Shown here: piece after piece, positions 1-10,673 of the stretch
How the letters are laid out: the number at the start of each line of letters is the position of its first letter
Numbering within the stretch: position 1 is the stretch's first letter
Source: Halichondria panicea
Taxonomy: Eukaryota; Porifera; Demospongiae; Suberitida; Halichondriidae
Assembly: GCF_963675165.1 (NCBI RefSeq)
Contig: NC_087392.1
Coordinates: forward strand, 5,021,942 to 5,085,941
Direction: 5' to 3'
Length of the DNA: 64,000 bases
Translations under genes and position numbers: made by a program
Notes under the pieces: model-generated
Seen by the model: the letters and a program-made list of their open reading frames with translations, nothing else
The model's database searches: none
Told to the model about the DNA's origin: nothing

Positions 1-314
1 CACACTTGTCTTTGAGATAATCATTGGCTTTTTTTCCACAAGCACTGCCACAAAAAGATTCAACGTAGCTGTCATTGACCTTGCATGGGAGGATTACATT
101 TGTGAGGGTCAACTCTGAGTGTGTCTATAACATACAGTACATGTACCTTTCGATTTCGAAATATTTCCAATATTTTGTTGGAGCAAGCTTCATTTTTGGC
201 AGCAAATTCATACCATGCTCCTTGAAGACATTTTGGAAGGTCTTGTGGCATTGCTGGCTTTCCAACAGCTGTAGCCACACAGATCAATAGAGCAAATCCA
301 ACAATGGTCTTCAT
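1..314 (-). CDS. Secreted cysteine-rich array protein, copy A (5' part, runs off the left edge)
   Basis: This is the first copy of the tandem family; exons 3 and 4 lie outside the window. Exon 1 (147-314) is 56 codons and opens with MKTIVGFALLICVATAVGKP, a typical signal peptide with a hydrophobic core and small residues before the likely cleavage site. The mature start (PQDLPKC...NEAC) has two cysteines. The donor reads AAG/gtacat. Exon 2 (1-79, incomplete) begins with the family motif VNDSY after a CAAG acceptor and adds cysteines at FCGSAC. The start is the ATG shared by every copy. No homologue is recognised. The exons are in frame, but I cannot tell whether the rest is intact. Confidence 0.7.
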
Positions 315-370
315 CTTCCTCTTCCTGTCAGCAATGCTTGGCTATGAGTTATAAGTGTGGCTGCTGCTGG

Positions 371-378
371 CTTTATAA
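371..378 (-). promoter_or_regulatory. TATA-like element upstream of array copy A
   Basis: On the minus strand this reads TTATAAAG, about 57 bases before the ATG at 314. The motif and its surroundings (TTATAAAGCCAGCAGC, then a conserved leader ending just before the ATG) recur at the same distance in front of every intact copy. A 5' leader of about 30 bases would follow. Conservation and spacing are visible; promoter function is inferred. Confidence 0.5.
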
Positions 379-766
379 GCACACAGGACAGTGGGGAGAC
401 GTACCTTTCAAGTTTGTACATATGTACACTCCGTTTTGATTTTATTATTAGATTACACTGAAAGTCTTTTTTAAGGGTTTAGCTTTAAAGTCATCTAGAC
501 CAAGCAACCTCTATACCCTAACCACACACCCAAACATAAAGCCTCTTAACTTGCACCTCTCTTCCTGGTACAGACCACATACCCCCAGGCACACCAGCAA
601 GCCAAACATGAACACAGCTATAGTCAAAATATCACTCCCATGCATTATATACATTATTAAAATGTGTGTCCCCTATTTGTAGTTTTATGTGTTCAATAAT
701 ACATTATTAGACAGTATAATTATACGCATGTCCTGAGTTCTATATATACATACAGTGTGGTAGCTA

Positions 767-907
767 CTAGTTCTGTAGGAGAATCTTTGTGATGTCCACA
801 CGTTCTGTTTTGGCACACTCTATCGGATACGTACGGTTACCAGGTAGTTGGATAGAGATCTAAGTAACCATAGTAATCTAAATATAAATCTTAGCACAGC
901 AAGTTAT
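767..907 (-). pseudogene. Orphan broken exon 4 of the cysteine-rich family
   Basis: The minus strand has the family acceptor and CCAK start and the conserved KILLQN-stop end, but an internal deletion brings a TAG just after the first few codons. A near-identical broken exon lies at 8,585-8,725, also beside a (CA)n tract. It has no exon 3 partner next to it. It is a decayed last exon carried along by unequal exchange. Confidence 0.7.
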
Positions 908-1013
908 CTGTGTGTATATGAGGTGTTATATAAAAGCTTTTGGTTGTATACTCGCATTGCAATCGTTGAGTAGTCACAGCTAGAATGCACACACACGCAT
1001 GCACCCACCACAC

Positions 1014-1014
<1 letters not shown>

Positions 1015-1098
<84 letters not shown>
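1015..1098. repeat. (CA)n microsatellite
   Basis: An almost pure CA dinucleotide tract of about 84 bases sits between two broken exon copies of the array. Open frames across it are repeat artefacts. Confidence 0.95.
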
Positions 1099-1102
<4 letters not shown>

Positions 1103-1207
1103 ACACGCACTGATTGAATTTTTATAGTTTCGTGTGTAATAATTTAATTAGCAGTGTACAGTCATGTCCTGAGTTAATTCTGTACAGTCAATATAATGTA
1201 GTAGCTA

Positions 1208-1389
1208 CTAGTTCTGTAGGAGAATCTTTTTGATGTCCAGACGTTCAGTTTTGGCGCACTTTACTGGAAACACACAGTTACCAGGTAGTGGGATAGGGAA
1301 GTAACCATAGACGTCTAAATAGAAATTGCTGGCTTTCCAACAGCTGTAGCCACACAGAGCAATAGAGCTAATCCAACAATGGTCTTCAT
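1208..1389 (-). pseudogene. Recombinant remnant: exon 1 joined directly to exon 4
   Basis: The minus strand starts with the family ATG and signal peptide (MKTIVGLALLLCVATAVGKP), then near 1,325 switches inside a codon to exon 4 sequence and runs to the normal exon 4 end at 1,208. The rest of exon 1, all of exons 2 and 3 and the introns are missing. The joined frame meets a TAG within a few codons of the junction, so this is a deletion or unequal-exchange product and not a gene. Confidence 0.8.
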
Positions 1390-1797
1390 CTTCCTGTCAG
1401 CAGTAAATACTTGGCTATTATATAAGAGACTGTTGTTGGCCTTATAATTATATGCTCAGTGTGCTCCTAATGACCTTTCAAGTTTGTAAACATATACATC
1501 TGTTTCAATTCCAATATTGAAAATGTGGTTTATAGCTAGCTGTGCTTTTGATTATGTAAGGCATACAAACCAATTCAGCAACCTTATAAGCTAAACATTT
1601 ACAGCATTAACTTGATTGACTCCCACCTTTCCTCCTGGTTATAGACCACATGCCCCAGGCACATTAACTTTCAAAATACCACTATTAAAACTTGTGTTCG
1701 ATTTTACAATCATTTGCATAATACATAATTGTTGTAGGCTGAACTAAACATTGTACACACATGCATGTCCTGAGTTCTATATGTATAATAGATATAA

Positions 1798-2010
1798 CAT
1801 GAGACTGAGTGTTGTATATACAGGTACAAGCACGAGGGCGAAGCTCCGAGGGTGAGTTGCCTGTATATTACATAAAACACGCGGATTCTATAATTATGTG
1901 TTTTATATCGGGGCGACCCCTTACCAAATCATACCTCAAGGCTACGCGACCGTGTAATAAATAACACAGAAGAGACTGTATGACTTTTATTACACCCTTG
2001 TTACCTTAAC
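1798..2010. repeat. Dispersed element with a GAGGGCGAAGC core
   Basis: The segment contains a GC-rich quasi-palindromic core (cgagggcgaagctccgaggg) inside AT-rich sequence, followed by a stretch ending in ttttattacaccc. Closely related copies lie at 5,705-5,925 and 17,100-17,350, and a more distant one near 55,880-56,040. It resembles a short non-autonomous inverted-repeat element; no coding capacity is seen. Confidence 0.6.
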
Positions 2011-2043
2011 AACGTAATCATATTACAAATAATGTGGTAGCTA

Positions 2044-2180
2044 CTAGTTCTGTAGGAGAATGTTTGTCATGCCCAGATGTTTGGTTTTGGCTGAAGCGTA
2101 CAGTTACCGGGTACTGGGATAGGGGTAGAACTTTGGACTGTTGCATAGAAGATTTCCTCTTGCTTAGCACAGCAAATTAT
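2044..2180 (-). pseudogene. Second, damaged exon 4 downstream of copy C
   Basis: It has the exon 4 acceptor, CCAK start and an ILLQN-stop end, but the sequence around the GECAK motif is altered and the frame stops early. It follows the better exon 4 at 2,758-2,903, giving a doubled last exon like that behind the intact copy F. Confidence 0.65.
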
Positions 2181-2350
2181 CTACGTGTGTGGCTGGTGGG
2201 TGGGAATGTGTGTGCACTAGAGTGAAAACAGTAATAGCAACCTTCATTTTTTTTCTTAACCGCGAGTACTATATACTTATTATTGATCCAAAAAGTAATT
2301 ATTAATAATTATGTCAGTACTATATAATTTTGTACAAATTGGACATGTAT

Positions 2351-2555
2351 ACTGTATAGAGGGTAATTTCTGGGGGACAAAATATTTGTGGTTTTCGTGG
2401 TTGGAGCTCTGACCACAAATATTTTACCCATGAATGAAGCGACCTTGCATACCTTTACCTTCAGTGCAAGCAGTAACCACGAAAATTTTGTCCCACAAAG
2501 TGACTAAATATTGCTCAACCACAAATGTTTTTCCTCCTGAAATCACCGGCTATAC
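2351..2555. mobile_element. MITE-like element, family A (diverged copy)
   Basis: It is an imperfect inverted repeat of about 205 bases whose ends read roughly TGTATAGaGGGTAATTT and its complement. The interior repeats CGTGGTT and CCACGAA motifs. Better copies lie at 25,016-25,200 and 47,280-47,488, and a truncated copy at 43,043-43,122. Confidence 0.65.
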
Positions 2556-2757
2556 ATACGTAAGTATGCACGCATGTATGGTGCGCACCATGGTGATCCG
2601 GAATTCCCATTAACCTGTGTAATCTGTTGATAACCCGTTAACCTTCATGTTTCAATGTCTGTGTTTAGTATACATCGGATACATGTATGTACAAACTATA
2701 TACTAGTAAACAGTTTACATGAATGTCCTATACAGTCAATATTGTCACTAGTAGCTA

Positions 2758-3363
2758 CTAGTTCTGTAGGAGAATCTTTGTCATGTCCAGACGTTCAGTT
2801 TTGGCACACTCTCCTGGTAACACACAGATACCAGGTAGTTGGAAGGTTGTATGACCACTGAAGTCTGTACTATACTTGTTTAGCTCCTTAGCACAGCAAC
2901 TATCTGTGTGTGTGTGTGGGTATGTGTTAGATATCAAGTTGTTTTTTCGCTAAACTAATTCACGAATATTAATTTTTAGCAGCCTAACCAATAAAGCACA
3001 TGCTGTGTAATTATTGGACCATCTCAAATTTAATCTCCCTATATATATAGTGGTTGTGTTAACGTACATTCTTCACTGTAGCATTGCATGTTGGATCACT
3101 GCAATCCTTTGTGGCACAGGGTCCTTGCACAGCTTCATAATATTGGCCGGAAGTGTTGAGTGTTTTGTTGTATGTAAAGCAGTAATGCTGGTCTATTGGG
3201 TCTTGAGAACAAACTGTACAAAAACAACATAGCGTGATATGATACATGACTGTATATATAAGTAGGTAATTAGACTTACAGACGTCTGCAAGGAACACTC
3301 CATACTTGTCTTTCATATATAGTCGTTGGATTCTTTTGCATAAGCACTGGCACACAGATCCGA
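2758..3363 (-). pseudogene. Cysteine-rich family copy C, lacking exon 1
   Basis: Exon 4 (2,758-2,903), exon 3 (3,068-3,213) and most of exon 2 (3,280 to about 3,363) are present in minus-strand order. Exon 3 is open and reads CSQDPIDQHYCF to TVKN with normal splice sites. Exon 4 has lost one base just after its acceptor compared with the intact copies, which shifts the frame. Exon 2 has lost its VNDSY start and acceptor, and the next 700 bases hold no exon 1. It is read as a truncated pseudogene. Confidence 0.7.
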
Positions 3364-3379
3364 TGTACCACACAGCATT

Positions 3380-4240
3380 GAAAGCTTTTAATAACGACTA
3401 TAATTATAAGTCTGGTTCCCATGCAGCCTTTCCTTTTTCCACCATAAATCCAAAAATGAAAAGACGAAATGAGGCAGCAAAAAAGAAATGGGTGTACAGT
3501 TAAGAAAAAGGAAGGCCTGGTTGGAGAATCATGTGATCCACAAGGATTTTTATGACGATATGTAGTCCACAATCGTGATGTAGGGTATTCTACCACGTAT
3601 TAAGACTGACACTGCCAAGGCAGAGCCATGCAAGGTACCAAGCTACTTGCAAATCAGCAGTATAACCAGCGTGGCCATGCAGCTCTGGTGGCAGGGTAGC
3701 TTAGTCTATAGCTATCTGCTATATATTAAGCTATTGGTTTAGCAGATCTATAGGATTTAGAAAGACATAAGAGTCTAAACACACAATCTAGACTATAGTA
3801 GATCCAGTCCATATGGCCAATGCATGTCCAGCTTGCAGGCTGCAGGCAACCAATTTTTATATTAGCATAGATTTCTACGTGGGCAGTCCAACATATCTAG
3901 CACTGCATGCCCATGCTCATTTTCACCCTTCTACCCTCATGCTTTTTCCTCTATTTCTTCGTTTATTCCTACAATTAATATCGTATTGAACGATTGTGAT
4001 AGAGAACAGAAAAAAGAGAGCCTGTGTAGAGGCTATAGCCTTTTAACGTGATGTATTATTGACTCCTCCTCCTGGTACAAACCACATGCCCCCAGGCACA
4101 TTATACACGAGCAAGCCAAACATGAACACAGCATATTTTTTTTAAATACCACTCGTACATTTTATTCAGCTATAATTATAGTTTCATGTGTTTAATAATT
4201 TGCATAATACATAATTATTCTAAACAGTTTACACCTGAGT
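3380..4240. other. Non-coding spacer with a short dispersed repeat
   Basis: No exon is seen here. Positions 3,871-3,935 are repeated with few changes at 11,833-11,900, marking a second piece of shared spacer in the array. The right end again resembles the 3' flank of an array gene. Confidence 0.5.
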
Positions 4241-4270
4241 TCTATACATACAGTGTGGTAGCTATATATA

Positions 4271-5137
4271 CTAGTTTTGTAGGAGAATCTTTGTGATGTC
4301 CAGACGCTCAGTTTTAGCACACTCTATCGGAAACACACAGTTACCGGGTAGTGGGACAGGGAAGTAACCATAGATGTCTAAATAGAAATCTTTACTTTCT
4401 TTAGCGCAGCAAGTTAGCTGTGTGTGTGTGTTGGAGGTATATATTGACAGGGCATGCAAGAAAAGCAATGGCTATGAGGTTTAGCTTTGGTGTTTTGAGT
4501 ACAATGAGAGTTAAGCATGTTATGTAATAGAGCTTGGGTGGGTGCTCAAAGTTAACAGTTATATGGATGGTGTTAACATACATTTTTGAAGGCAGCATTG
4601 CATGTGGGATCATTGCAGTCCTTGTTGGCACAGTGTCCATGCAGAACGTGGTTAAGTTGCTGGTAGGTTGTGACAGTTTTAGTGTATGTAAAGCAATAAT
4701 GCTGGTCTCTTGGGTCTTTAGAGCAAACTGTATCAAAACAACGTAGTGTGAGATACTTGCATATATACTGTATAGCTGTATATATACGTGTATTGACTTA
4801 CTAATCTCCCCAAGGGATACTCCACACTTTTCTTTTATATAGTCGTTGGCTTCTTTTACACAAGTACTGGCACACAGAGAACTATAATAGCTGTCATTGA
4901 CCTTGAAAATGCAGGACACAGTATGAGGATTATATGAGGATTATTTCTTGGTTTTTCTAACATACCTGTTGTTGATTTGTAAAGGTTTCCATTATCCTGT
5001 TGTAGCAAGTTTCATCTTTGGCTTTAAATTTAAGCGTTGCTTCGTAAATACATGTTAGGTCTTGTGGCCTTGCTGGCTTTCCAACAGCTGTAGCCACACA
5101 GAGCATGCAGTAGAGCAAATCCAACAATGGTCTTCAT
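4271..5137 (-). pseudogene. Cysteine-rich family copy D, four exons, 4-base frameshift in the signal peptide
   Basis: All four exons are present: exon 4 4,271-4,417, exon 3 4,582-4,727, exon 2 4,802-4,901, exon 1 4,966-5,137. Splice sites and phases match the intact copies. Exon 1 is 172 bases instead of 168: a 4-base insertion after FALL shifts the frame in the signal-peptide core and leads to an early stop. Everything downstream is open, for example VNDSYYSSLCAS in exon 2 and LTCCAKESKDF in exon 4. Either the copy died recently or this is a sequencing or assembly error. Its exon 3 and 4 sequences form a subtype shared with copy H (the TYQQL and DIYGYFP forms). Confidence 0.8.
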
Positions 5138-5704
5138 CTTCCTGTTAGCAATACTTGGCTATGAGTTATAAGATACTGTTGTTGGCTTTTAAAATACTGT
5201 GAATGACCTTTCAAGTTTGTGATAATATAATACACTCTGTTTTGATTTCATGTTTATCTGGCCAAACATTGAAAGTTTATTTAAGGGTTTACTATTGCTT
5301 TATATTTTGTAAGTCATATACAGACCAATTATACATAAGCTAACATTGAAAGCCTTAACTTGATTGACTCCCACCTCTCCTCCTGGTATAGACCACATGC
5401 CCCAGGCACGTACATTAATTTTCAAAATATATACCACTATTAAAACTTGTGTCCGATATTTGATAATATTTATGTGCTGTTCAATAATTTGCTGAACTAA
5501 ACATTGCACACACATGTACTGAGTTCTGTATAATAGATATAGCATGCATATAAGGGCATGCAACAACAAAACAGCAGAGTTCAAACGTGGGCAGAGGAAT
5601 GTGTGAATTTGCATGAAGTGCTAAAAATTTCTTCTGCTAGTGTACTAGATGGTGAGTTGCATGCTCTCTCTTCTTTTATACGCCCTTGATGAGACGATTG
5701 TTGT

Positions 5705-5925
5705 ATAAAATATACAGGCACAAGCACAAGGGCGAAGCCCCGAGGGTGAGTTGCCTGTATATTACATAAAACACGCAGATTCTTATGCAATAATTATGTG
5801 TTTTATATCACGGCTACCCCTTACCAAATTAATCATATACATGTAATAAAAATAGTTCACACACAGAAGGACTGTATGACTTTTATTACACCCTTAACAA
5901 CGTAATCATATTATTATTATTATAA
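5705..5925. repeat. Dispersed element with a GAGGGCGAAGC core, second copy
   Basis: It matches 1,798-2,010 in order and content: the core, the acacgcagattct segment, then ttttattacaccc. It lies at the equivalent spacer position in the array, so it may have been copied with the array unit. Confidence 0.6.
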
Positions 5926-5943
5926 CAAATAATGGAGTAACTA

Positions 5944-6087
5944 CTAGTTTTGTAAAAGAATCTGTGTCATGTCCAGATGCTCAGTTTTTGCACACTCTCC
6001 CGGTAACACACAGTTACCGGGTAGTGGGAGGGGTGGAACTTTGGACTTCTGCATAAAAGATTTCCTCTCCTTAGCACAGCAACTTAT
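5944..6087 (-). CDS. Intact extra exon 4 behind copy F (possible alternative last exon)
   Basis: This minus-strand block has a TAG acceptor, then an open 48-codon frame starting ISCCAKERK and ending in the family ILLQN-stop. It lies about 340 bases beyond the regular last exon of copy F (6,424-6,567) and is in the same phase, so exon 3 of copy F could splice to either exon. The two ends differ in the middle (RKSFMQKSKVPPLP against LNEYTTDFGHTTFQ) and agree at both edges. It may instead be the leftover of a deleted gene. Openness is visible; use as an alternative exon is inference. Confidence 0.45.
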   Translation of the reverse strand: MSCCAKERKSFMQKSKVPPLPLPGNCVLPGECAKTEHLDMTQILLQN

Positions 6088-6423
6088 CTACGTATTATGT
6101 GGCGGGTGGGTGGGAGTGTGTGTGCACTAGAGTGAAAACAGTAATAGCAACCTTCATTTTTTTCTTAGCCACTTATACTGTTTATAAAGTAATTACTAGA
6201 CAAGTAATAATTGTGTGTGTCAGTACTATATAAAAAATTGGACTAATATGTAAGTATGCACCATGGTGATCCCATTAAGCTGTGATACCCATGCAGTATG
6301 TTTCAATGTGTGTCTTTAGTAATATATACATGTACAATACACTGCATACATGTGTGTATAACTGAACTACTAAACAGTTCACATGAATGTCCTATATGCA
6401 GTCAATATTGTCACTAGTAGCTA

Positions 6424-7254
6424 CTAGTTCTGTAGGAGAATCTTTGTCATGTGCTGATGTTCAGTTTTGGCACACTCTCCCGGTAACACACAGATACCGG
6501 GTAGTTGGAAGGTTGTATGACCAAAGTCTGTAGTATACTCGTTTAGCTCCTTAGCACAGCAACTTATCTGTGTGTGCGTGGGTGTGTGTTAGATATCAAG
6601 TTGTTTTTTCGCAAAAACTAATTCGCGAATATGTAGACAGCCTAACCAATAAAGCACATGCTATGTAATTATTGGACCATCTCAAATTTAGTCTCCCTAT
6701 AAGTGGTTGTGTTAACGTACATTCTTCACTGCAGCATTGCACGTTGGGTCACTGCAGTCTTTGTTGGCACAGGGTCCTTGCACAGCTTTATAATATTGGC
6801 CGGAAGTATTGACAGTTTTATTGTGTGTAAAGCAATAATGCTGGTCAATTGGGTCTTTAGAGCAAACTGTATCAAAACAACATTGTGTGAGATACCTGTA
6901 TATATAATTATAAGTATAGATGTATAGACTTACAAACGTCTGCAAGGGACATCACTCCACACTTGTCTTTCATGTAGTCGTTGGCTTCTTTTGCACAAGC
7001 ACTGGCACACAGAGATCCAATGTAGCTGTCATTGACCTTGAATGGGAGGATTACATTTGTGTCTATAAAACATACAGTACCTGTACCTTTTGATTTTGGA
7101 AAACTTCCATTATTTTGTTGGAGCAAGCTTCATCTTTGGCTTTAAATTCAAACCATGCTCCTTGAAGACACTTTGGAAGGTCTTGTGGCCTTGCTGGTTT
7201 TCCAACAGCTGTAGCCACACAGAAAAGTAGAGCTAATCCAACAATGGTCTTCAT
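6424..7254 (-). CDS. Secreted cysteine-rich array protein, copy F (intact)
   Basis: This four-exon gene encodes 186 residues: exon 1 7,087-7,254, exon 2 6,934-7,036, exon 3 6,721-6,866, exon 4 6,424-6,567, with phases 0, 1 and 0 at the junctions. Residues 1-18 form a signal peptide (MKTIVGLALLFCVATAVG). The mature chain has 14 cysteines, an even number that would allow all to pair, including LCASAC in exon 2, PCANKDCSDPTC in exon 3 and SCCAKE in exon 4. There is no transmembrane segment, so the product should be secreted. I do not recognise the fold or function. An extra exon 4 lies downstream and a TATA-like box upstream. The start is the ATG shared by all copies. Confidence 0.8.
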
Positions 7255-7304
7255 CTTCCTGTCAGCAATGCTTGGCTATGAGTTATAAGTGTGGCTGCTG
7301 CTGG

Positions 7305-7312
7305 CTTTATAA
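7305..7312 (-). promoter_or_regulatory. TATA-like element of array copy F
   Basis: It reads TTATAAAG on the minus strand, 51 to 58 bases before the ATG of copy F, within the upstream block (GCCAGCAGCAGCC...CATAGCCAAGCATTG) shared with copy A. Confidence 0.5.
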
Positions 7313-7611
7313 GCACACAGGACAGTGGGAGACATACCTTTCAAGTTTGTAAACATATGTACACTCTGTTTTGATTTTATGTTTATTACACTGAAAGTCT
7401 TTTTTTAAGGGTTTAGCTTTAAAGTCATCTAGACCAAGCAACCTCTAACCCTAACCACATACCCAAACATAAAGCCTTTTAACTTGCATCTCTTTTCCTG
7501 GTACAGACCACATACTGGTACAGACCACATACCCCAAGGTACACCAGCAAGCCAAACATGAACACAACATATCACTCCCATGCATTATTAAAATGTGTGT
7601 CCCCTATGTAT

Positions 7612-8485
7612 AGGATAGACTACACCTAAGAGTAGAATATGCGTCTATGTAACCTCCGCGGTTGCGGTTAGCCCGAGGCGTAAAGCCGAGGGAATCTAAC
7701 CGTAACCAAGGCGGTTACTAAGACACATATTCTACGAGTGGGTGTGGTCTATCTAACTTGGACTTCATTGCGCATGCGCGAGGCGTGGTTATAAAAAGCC
7801 AGGTTTGGTGCGTAGCAACAGAAATTGAATTTGTGCGAGCTGGACGAGCTGGAGCTGTGAGAGACACCAGTTGACAGAAAAAGACAAGAAGACGGCTTCA
7901 AAACAACGAAAAACTACAGTAAAACTTAGTAAAGCTTGTGAAACGCTTCCTGAAGATACTGGAAAGAACAGACACGTAAAAAGAACATAGAACTATGCTA
8001 GAACTGACTCTGCAACACTACAAGAAGAAGAATGAAGCACTGTGGTGGAGTGGAGGGGGTATAGAGCAGACTGGACCGGCATGGAACCTCAATAGAAAGT
8101 GTCAAGCGACTACTAAAGTGTTTTTGATGCTTCCTGGCCCCCCTGCCCATGCCCAATTGGAAAAAGCAATACAAAGCAACAGTGGACATGGAAAGAATGG
8201 ATATTGACTGAAAAAACTATTGCATTCTGTGTTGTTTATAATGTTTTTGTCATCTTCTTGTCACTTTCACTAAAAATTTCATTCCAACTTTTGAGAACTT
8301 CCTGCAAATTATTTGTCACTTCCTGTAGAATATACGTCCATTTCCTGTAGAATATGTGTCCACTTCCTGTAGAATATGCGCCCATTTCCTGTAGAATAAC
8401 TACCTTCCTGTAGATTATGCTTTCATGTAATCTACTGTTTTTAGCCAATCAGATCAATTACAGATGATGTAATGTAGTCTAAAGC
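7612..8485. mobile_element. Non-autonomous DNA element of about 870 bases inserted in the array
   Basis: Comparing the spacer at 640-720 with that at 7,575-8,520 shows an extra block here. It begins near TAGACTACA and ends near its complement TGTAGTCTA, so it has short terminal inverted repeats. Inside are a GC-rich inverted core (7,650-7,740), a 70-codon open frame at 7,995-8,207 with no recognisable domain, and a run of related units around TTCCTGTAGAATATG at 8,280-8,420. No transposase is seen, so it would depend on an enzyme supplied elsewhere. Confidence 0.65.
8280..8420. repeat. Short tandem repeat around TTCCTGTAGAATATG
   Basis: About four to five units of roughly 28 bases, each with cttcctgtagaatatg-like sequence and a variable spacer, lie at one end of the 7,612-8,485 element. 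Sub-terminal tandem repeats of this kind are common in non-autonomous DNA transposons. Confidence 0.7.
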
Positions 8486-8584
8486 TATTTATAGTTTTGT
8501 GGGTTCAATAATACATTATTATAGACAGTATAATTATACGCATGTCCTGAGTTCTATATATATATACATACAGTGTGGTAGCTA

Positions 8585-8725
8585 CTAGTTCTGTAGGAGA
8601 ATTTTTGTGATGTCCACACGTTCAGTTTTGGCACACTCTATCGGATACGTACGGTTACCAGGTAGTTGGATAGAGATCTAAGTAACCATAGTAATCTAAG
8701 TATAAATCTTAGCACAGCAAGTTAT
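8585..8725 (-). pseudogene. Orphan broken exon 4, second copy
   Basis: It is almost identical to the broken exon at 767-907, including the internal deletion and early TAG, and also stands beside a (CA)n tract. The pair shows that the already broken exon was duplicated with its flank. Confidence 0.7.
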
Positions 8726-8832
8726 CTGTGTGTATGTGAGGTGTTATATAAAAGCTTTTGGTTGTATACTCGCATTGCAATCGTTGAGTAGTCACAGCTA
8801 GAATGCACACACACGCATGCACCCACACACAC

Positions 8833-9216
<384 letters not shown>

Positions 9217-9364
9217 TATAACAGTTAATAGAGTCGTGCACTTTCCTTGGGATAAGCGATGGCTATATGGAGTTAGTTGTAGCCTTGGTGTTCATGTAAA
9301 GAGCTATAGAGCTGCTCAGAAATGTTGGGTGTTGGTGTTGTGCTCAAAGTTAGTATAGAATGGT

Positions 9365-9901
9365 TTTAACACATACATTTCACCCAGAACTTGGTCAAGC
9401 TAGTTGCTGGTAGGTTGTGATAGTTTTATTGTATGTAAATGGTCTCTGCATAGGGTCTTTAGAACGAACAAGAGACAACAACATAGTGTGGGATACATGA
9501 CTGTATATAGGTGTATAGACTTACTAATCTCTCCAAGGGACACTCCACACTTTTTTTAGGTAGTTGTTGGCTTCTTTTTGCACAAGCACTGGCACACAGA
9601 GTAGCTGTTATATTTATTCACCTTGAGAGTATATAAATATTGTACTCCTAAGAGAGGTCTGCGCAGGTCTCCTACGTCCGCTGCTCAGCACTGCACAGAA
9701 AAACAAATAGCGTCGAGCACAGTATGAGGGTTCTAACATACTTGTTGGTCCATTATCTTGCTGGAGCAAGCTTCATCTTTGTATGCATGGCTTTAAATTC
9801 AAGCAATATTTTCTTAATACATTTTTGATATTGTGGCTTTGCTGGCTTTCCAACAGCTGTAGCCACACAGAAAAGCAGAGCAAGTCCAGCATGGTCTTCA
9901 T
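9365..9901 (-). pseudogene. Cysteine-rich family copy G, decayed
   Basis: Remnants of exon 3 (about 9,367-9,467), exon 2 (about 9,522-9,615) and exon 1 (about 9,743-9,901) are in minus-strand order. Exon 1 has the ATG and the start of the signal peptide, but a one-base loss in the fourth to sixth codons shifts the frame. Exon 3 has lost roughly a third of its length. The TATA region is weaker than in intact copies. It is a pseudogene. Confidence 0.75.
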
Positions 9902-10079
9902 CTTCTTTTCAGCAATGCTTGGCTCTGAGTTATAAGTGACTGCATGTTGCTGGCTTTATATACATTGTATGCTCAGTACTGTGGATGACCTTTCAAGTTT
10001 GTAAACGTACAATTTCATGTTTAAATTATCAGATTACATCGAAAGCTTTTTTTAGGGTATTAATTTCTTGAAGGCATAC

Positions 10080-10335
10080 GACAGCATGTAAACCATCAAA
10101 TCTGACAATAATCGGAAGTTGATGCAAGAGCGAACTTCTTGCAGATTACACTCTGTACGAGAAAGTTAACAGAGCGAGAGAAGCACGCTACATTCCAAGA
10201 GAGATACACAAACAATTTGCTGCTGCAAGAACGGAAATGATGACCTTCAAGAAGAAATGGTGAATCAAACTCATTCTCCAAAGGTACCTCTTCTAACAAT
10301 GACTCAATACATGTCCAGACAATGACACATGATTT
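10080..10335. other. Unique block between array copies G and H, unassigned
   Basis: This stretch is less AT-rich than the spacers, has no counterpart in other spacers and interrupts the usual upstream region of an array gene. It holds an 85-codon minus-strand frame (10,096-10,353) that I do not recognise, with no clear splice sites. It may be an insertion. Confidence 0.35.
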
Positions 10336-10673
10336 TGGTGAAAGCAAGCCCATCGAAGTGTGGCTCGAGGTTTTGATATCTATAGCTTTGAAGTCATTCA
10401 GACCAAGCTGCTACGGTAATGCCCCAACCACATATAAGACATTGAAAGCAATAAAGTTAATATTAACTCCCACCTCTCTTCCTGGTGGTACATGCCCCCT
10501 AGCACATAAACAAGACGAACATGAACACAGTAAAGTTTCAAATACCACTCAACTTGTACATTTTATCCGGCGGATGTTTGATAATTTTTATAGTTTCGTG
10601 TGTAATAATTTAATTAGCAGTGTACAGTCATGTCCTGAGTTAATTATGTACAGTCAATATAATGGAGTAGTTA

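Noticed and set aside
5300-5614. Minus-strand frame of 104 codons in the spacer between copies D and F
   Set aside because: It covers spacer sequence that is repeated in broken form elsewhere in the array; no signal peptide, domain or splice sites.
10096-10353. Minus-strand frame of 85 codons in the unique block
   Set aside because: No domain, signal peptide or splice site supports it; kept only as an unassigned stretch.
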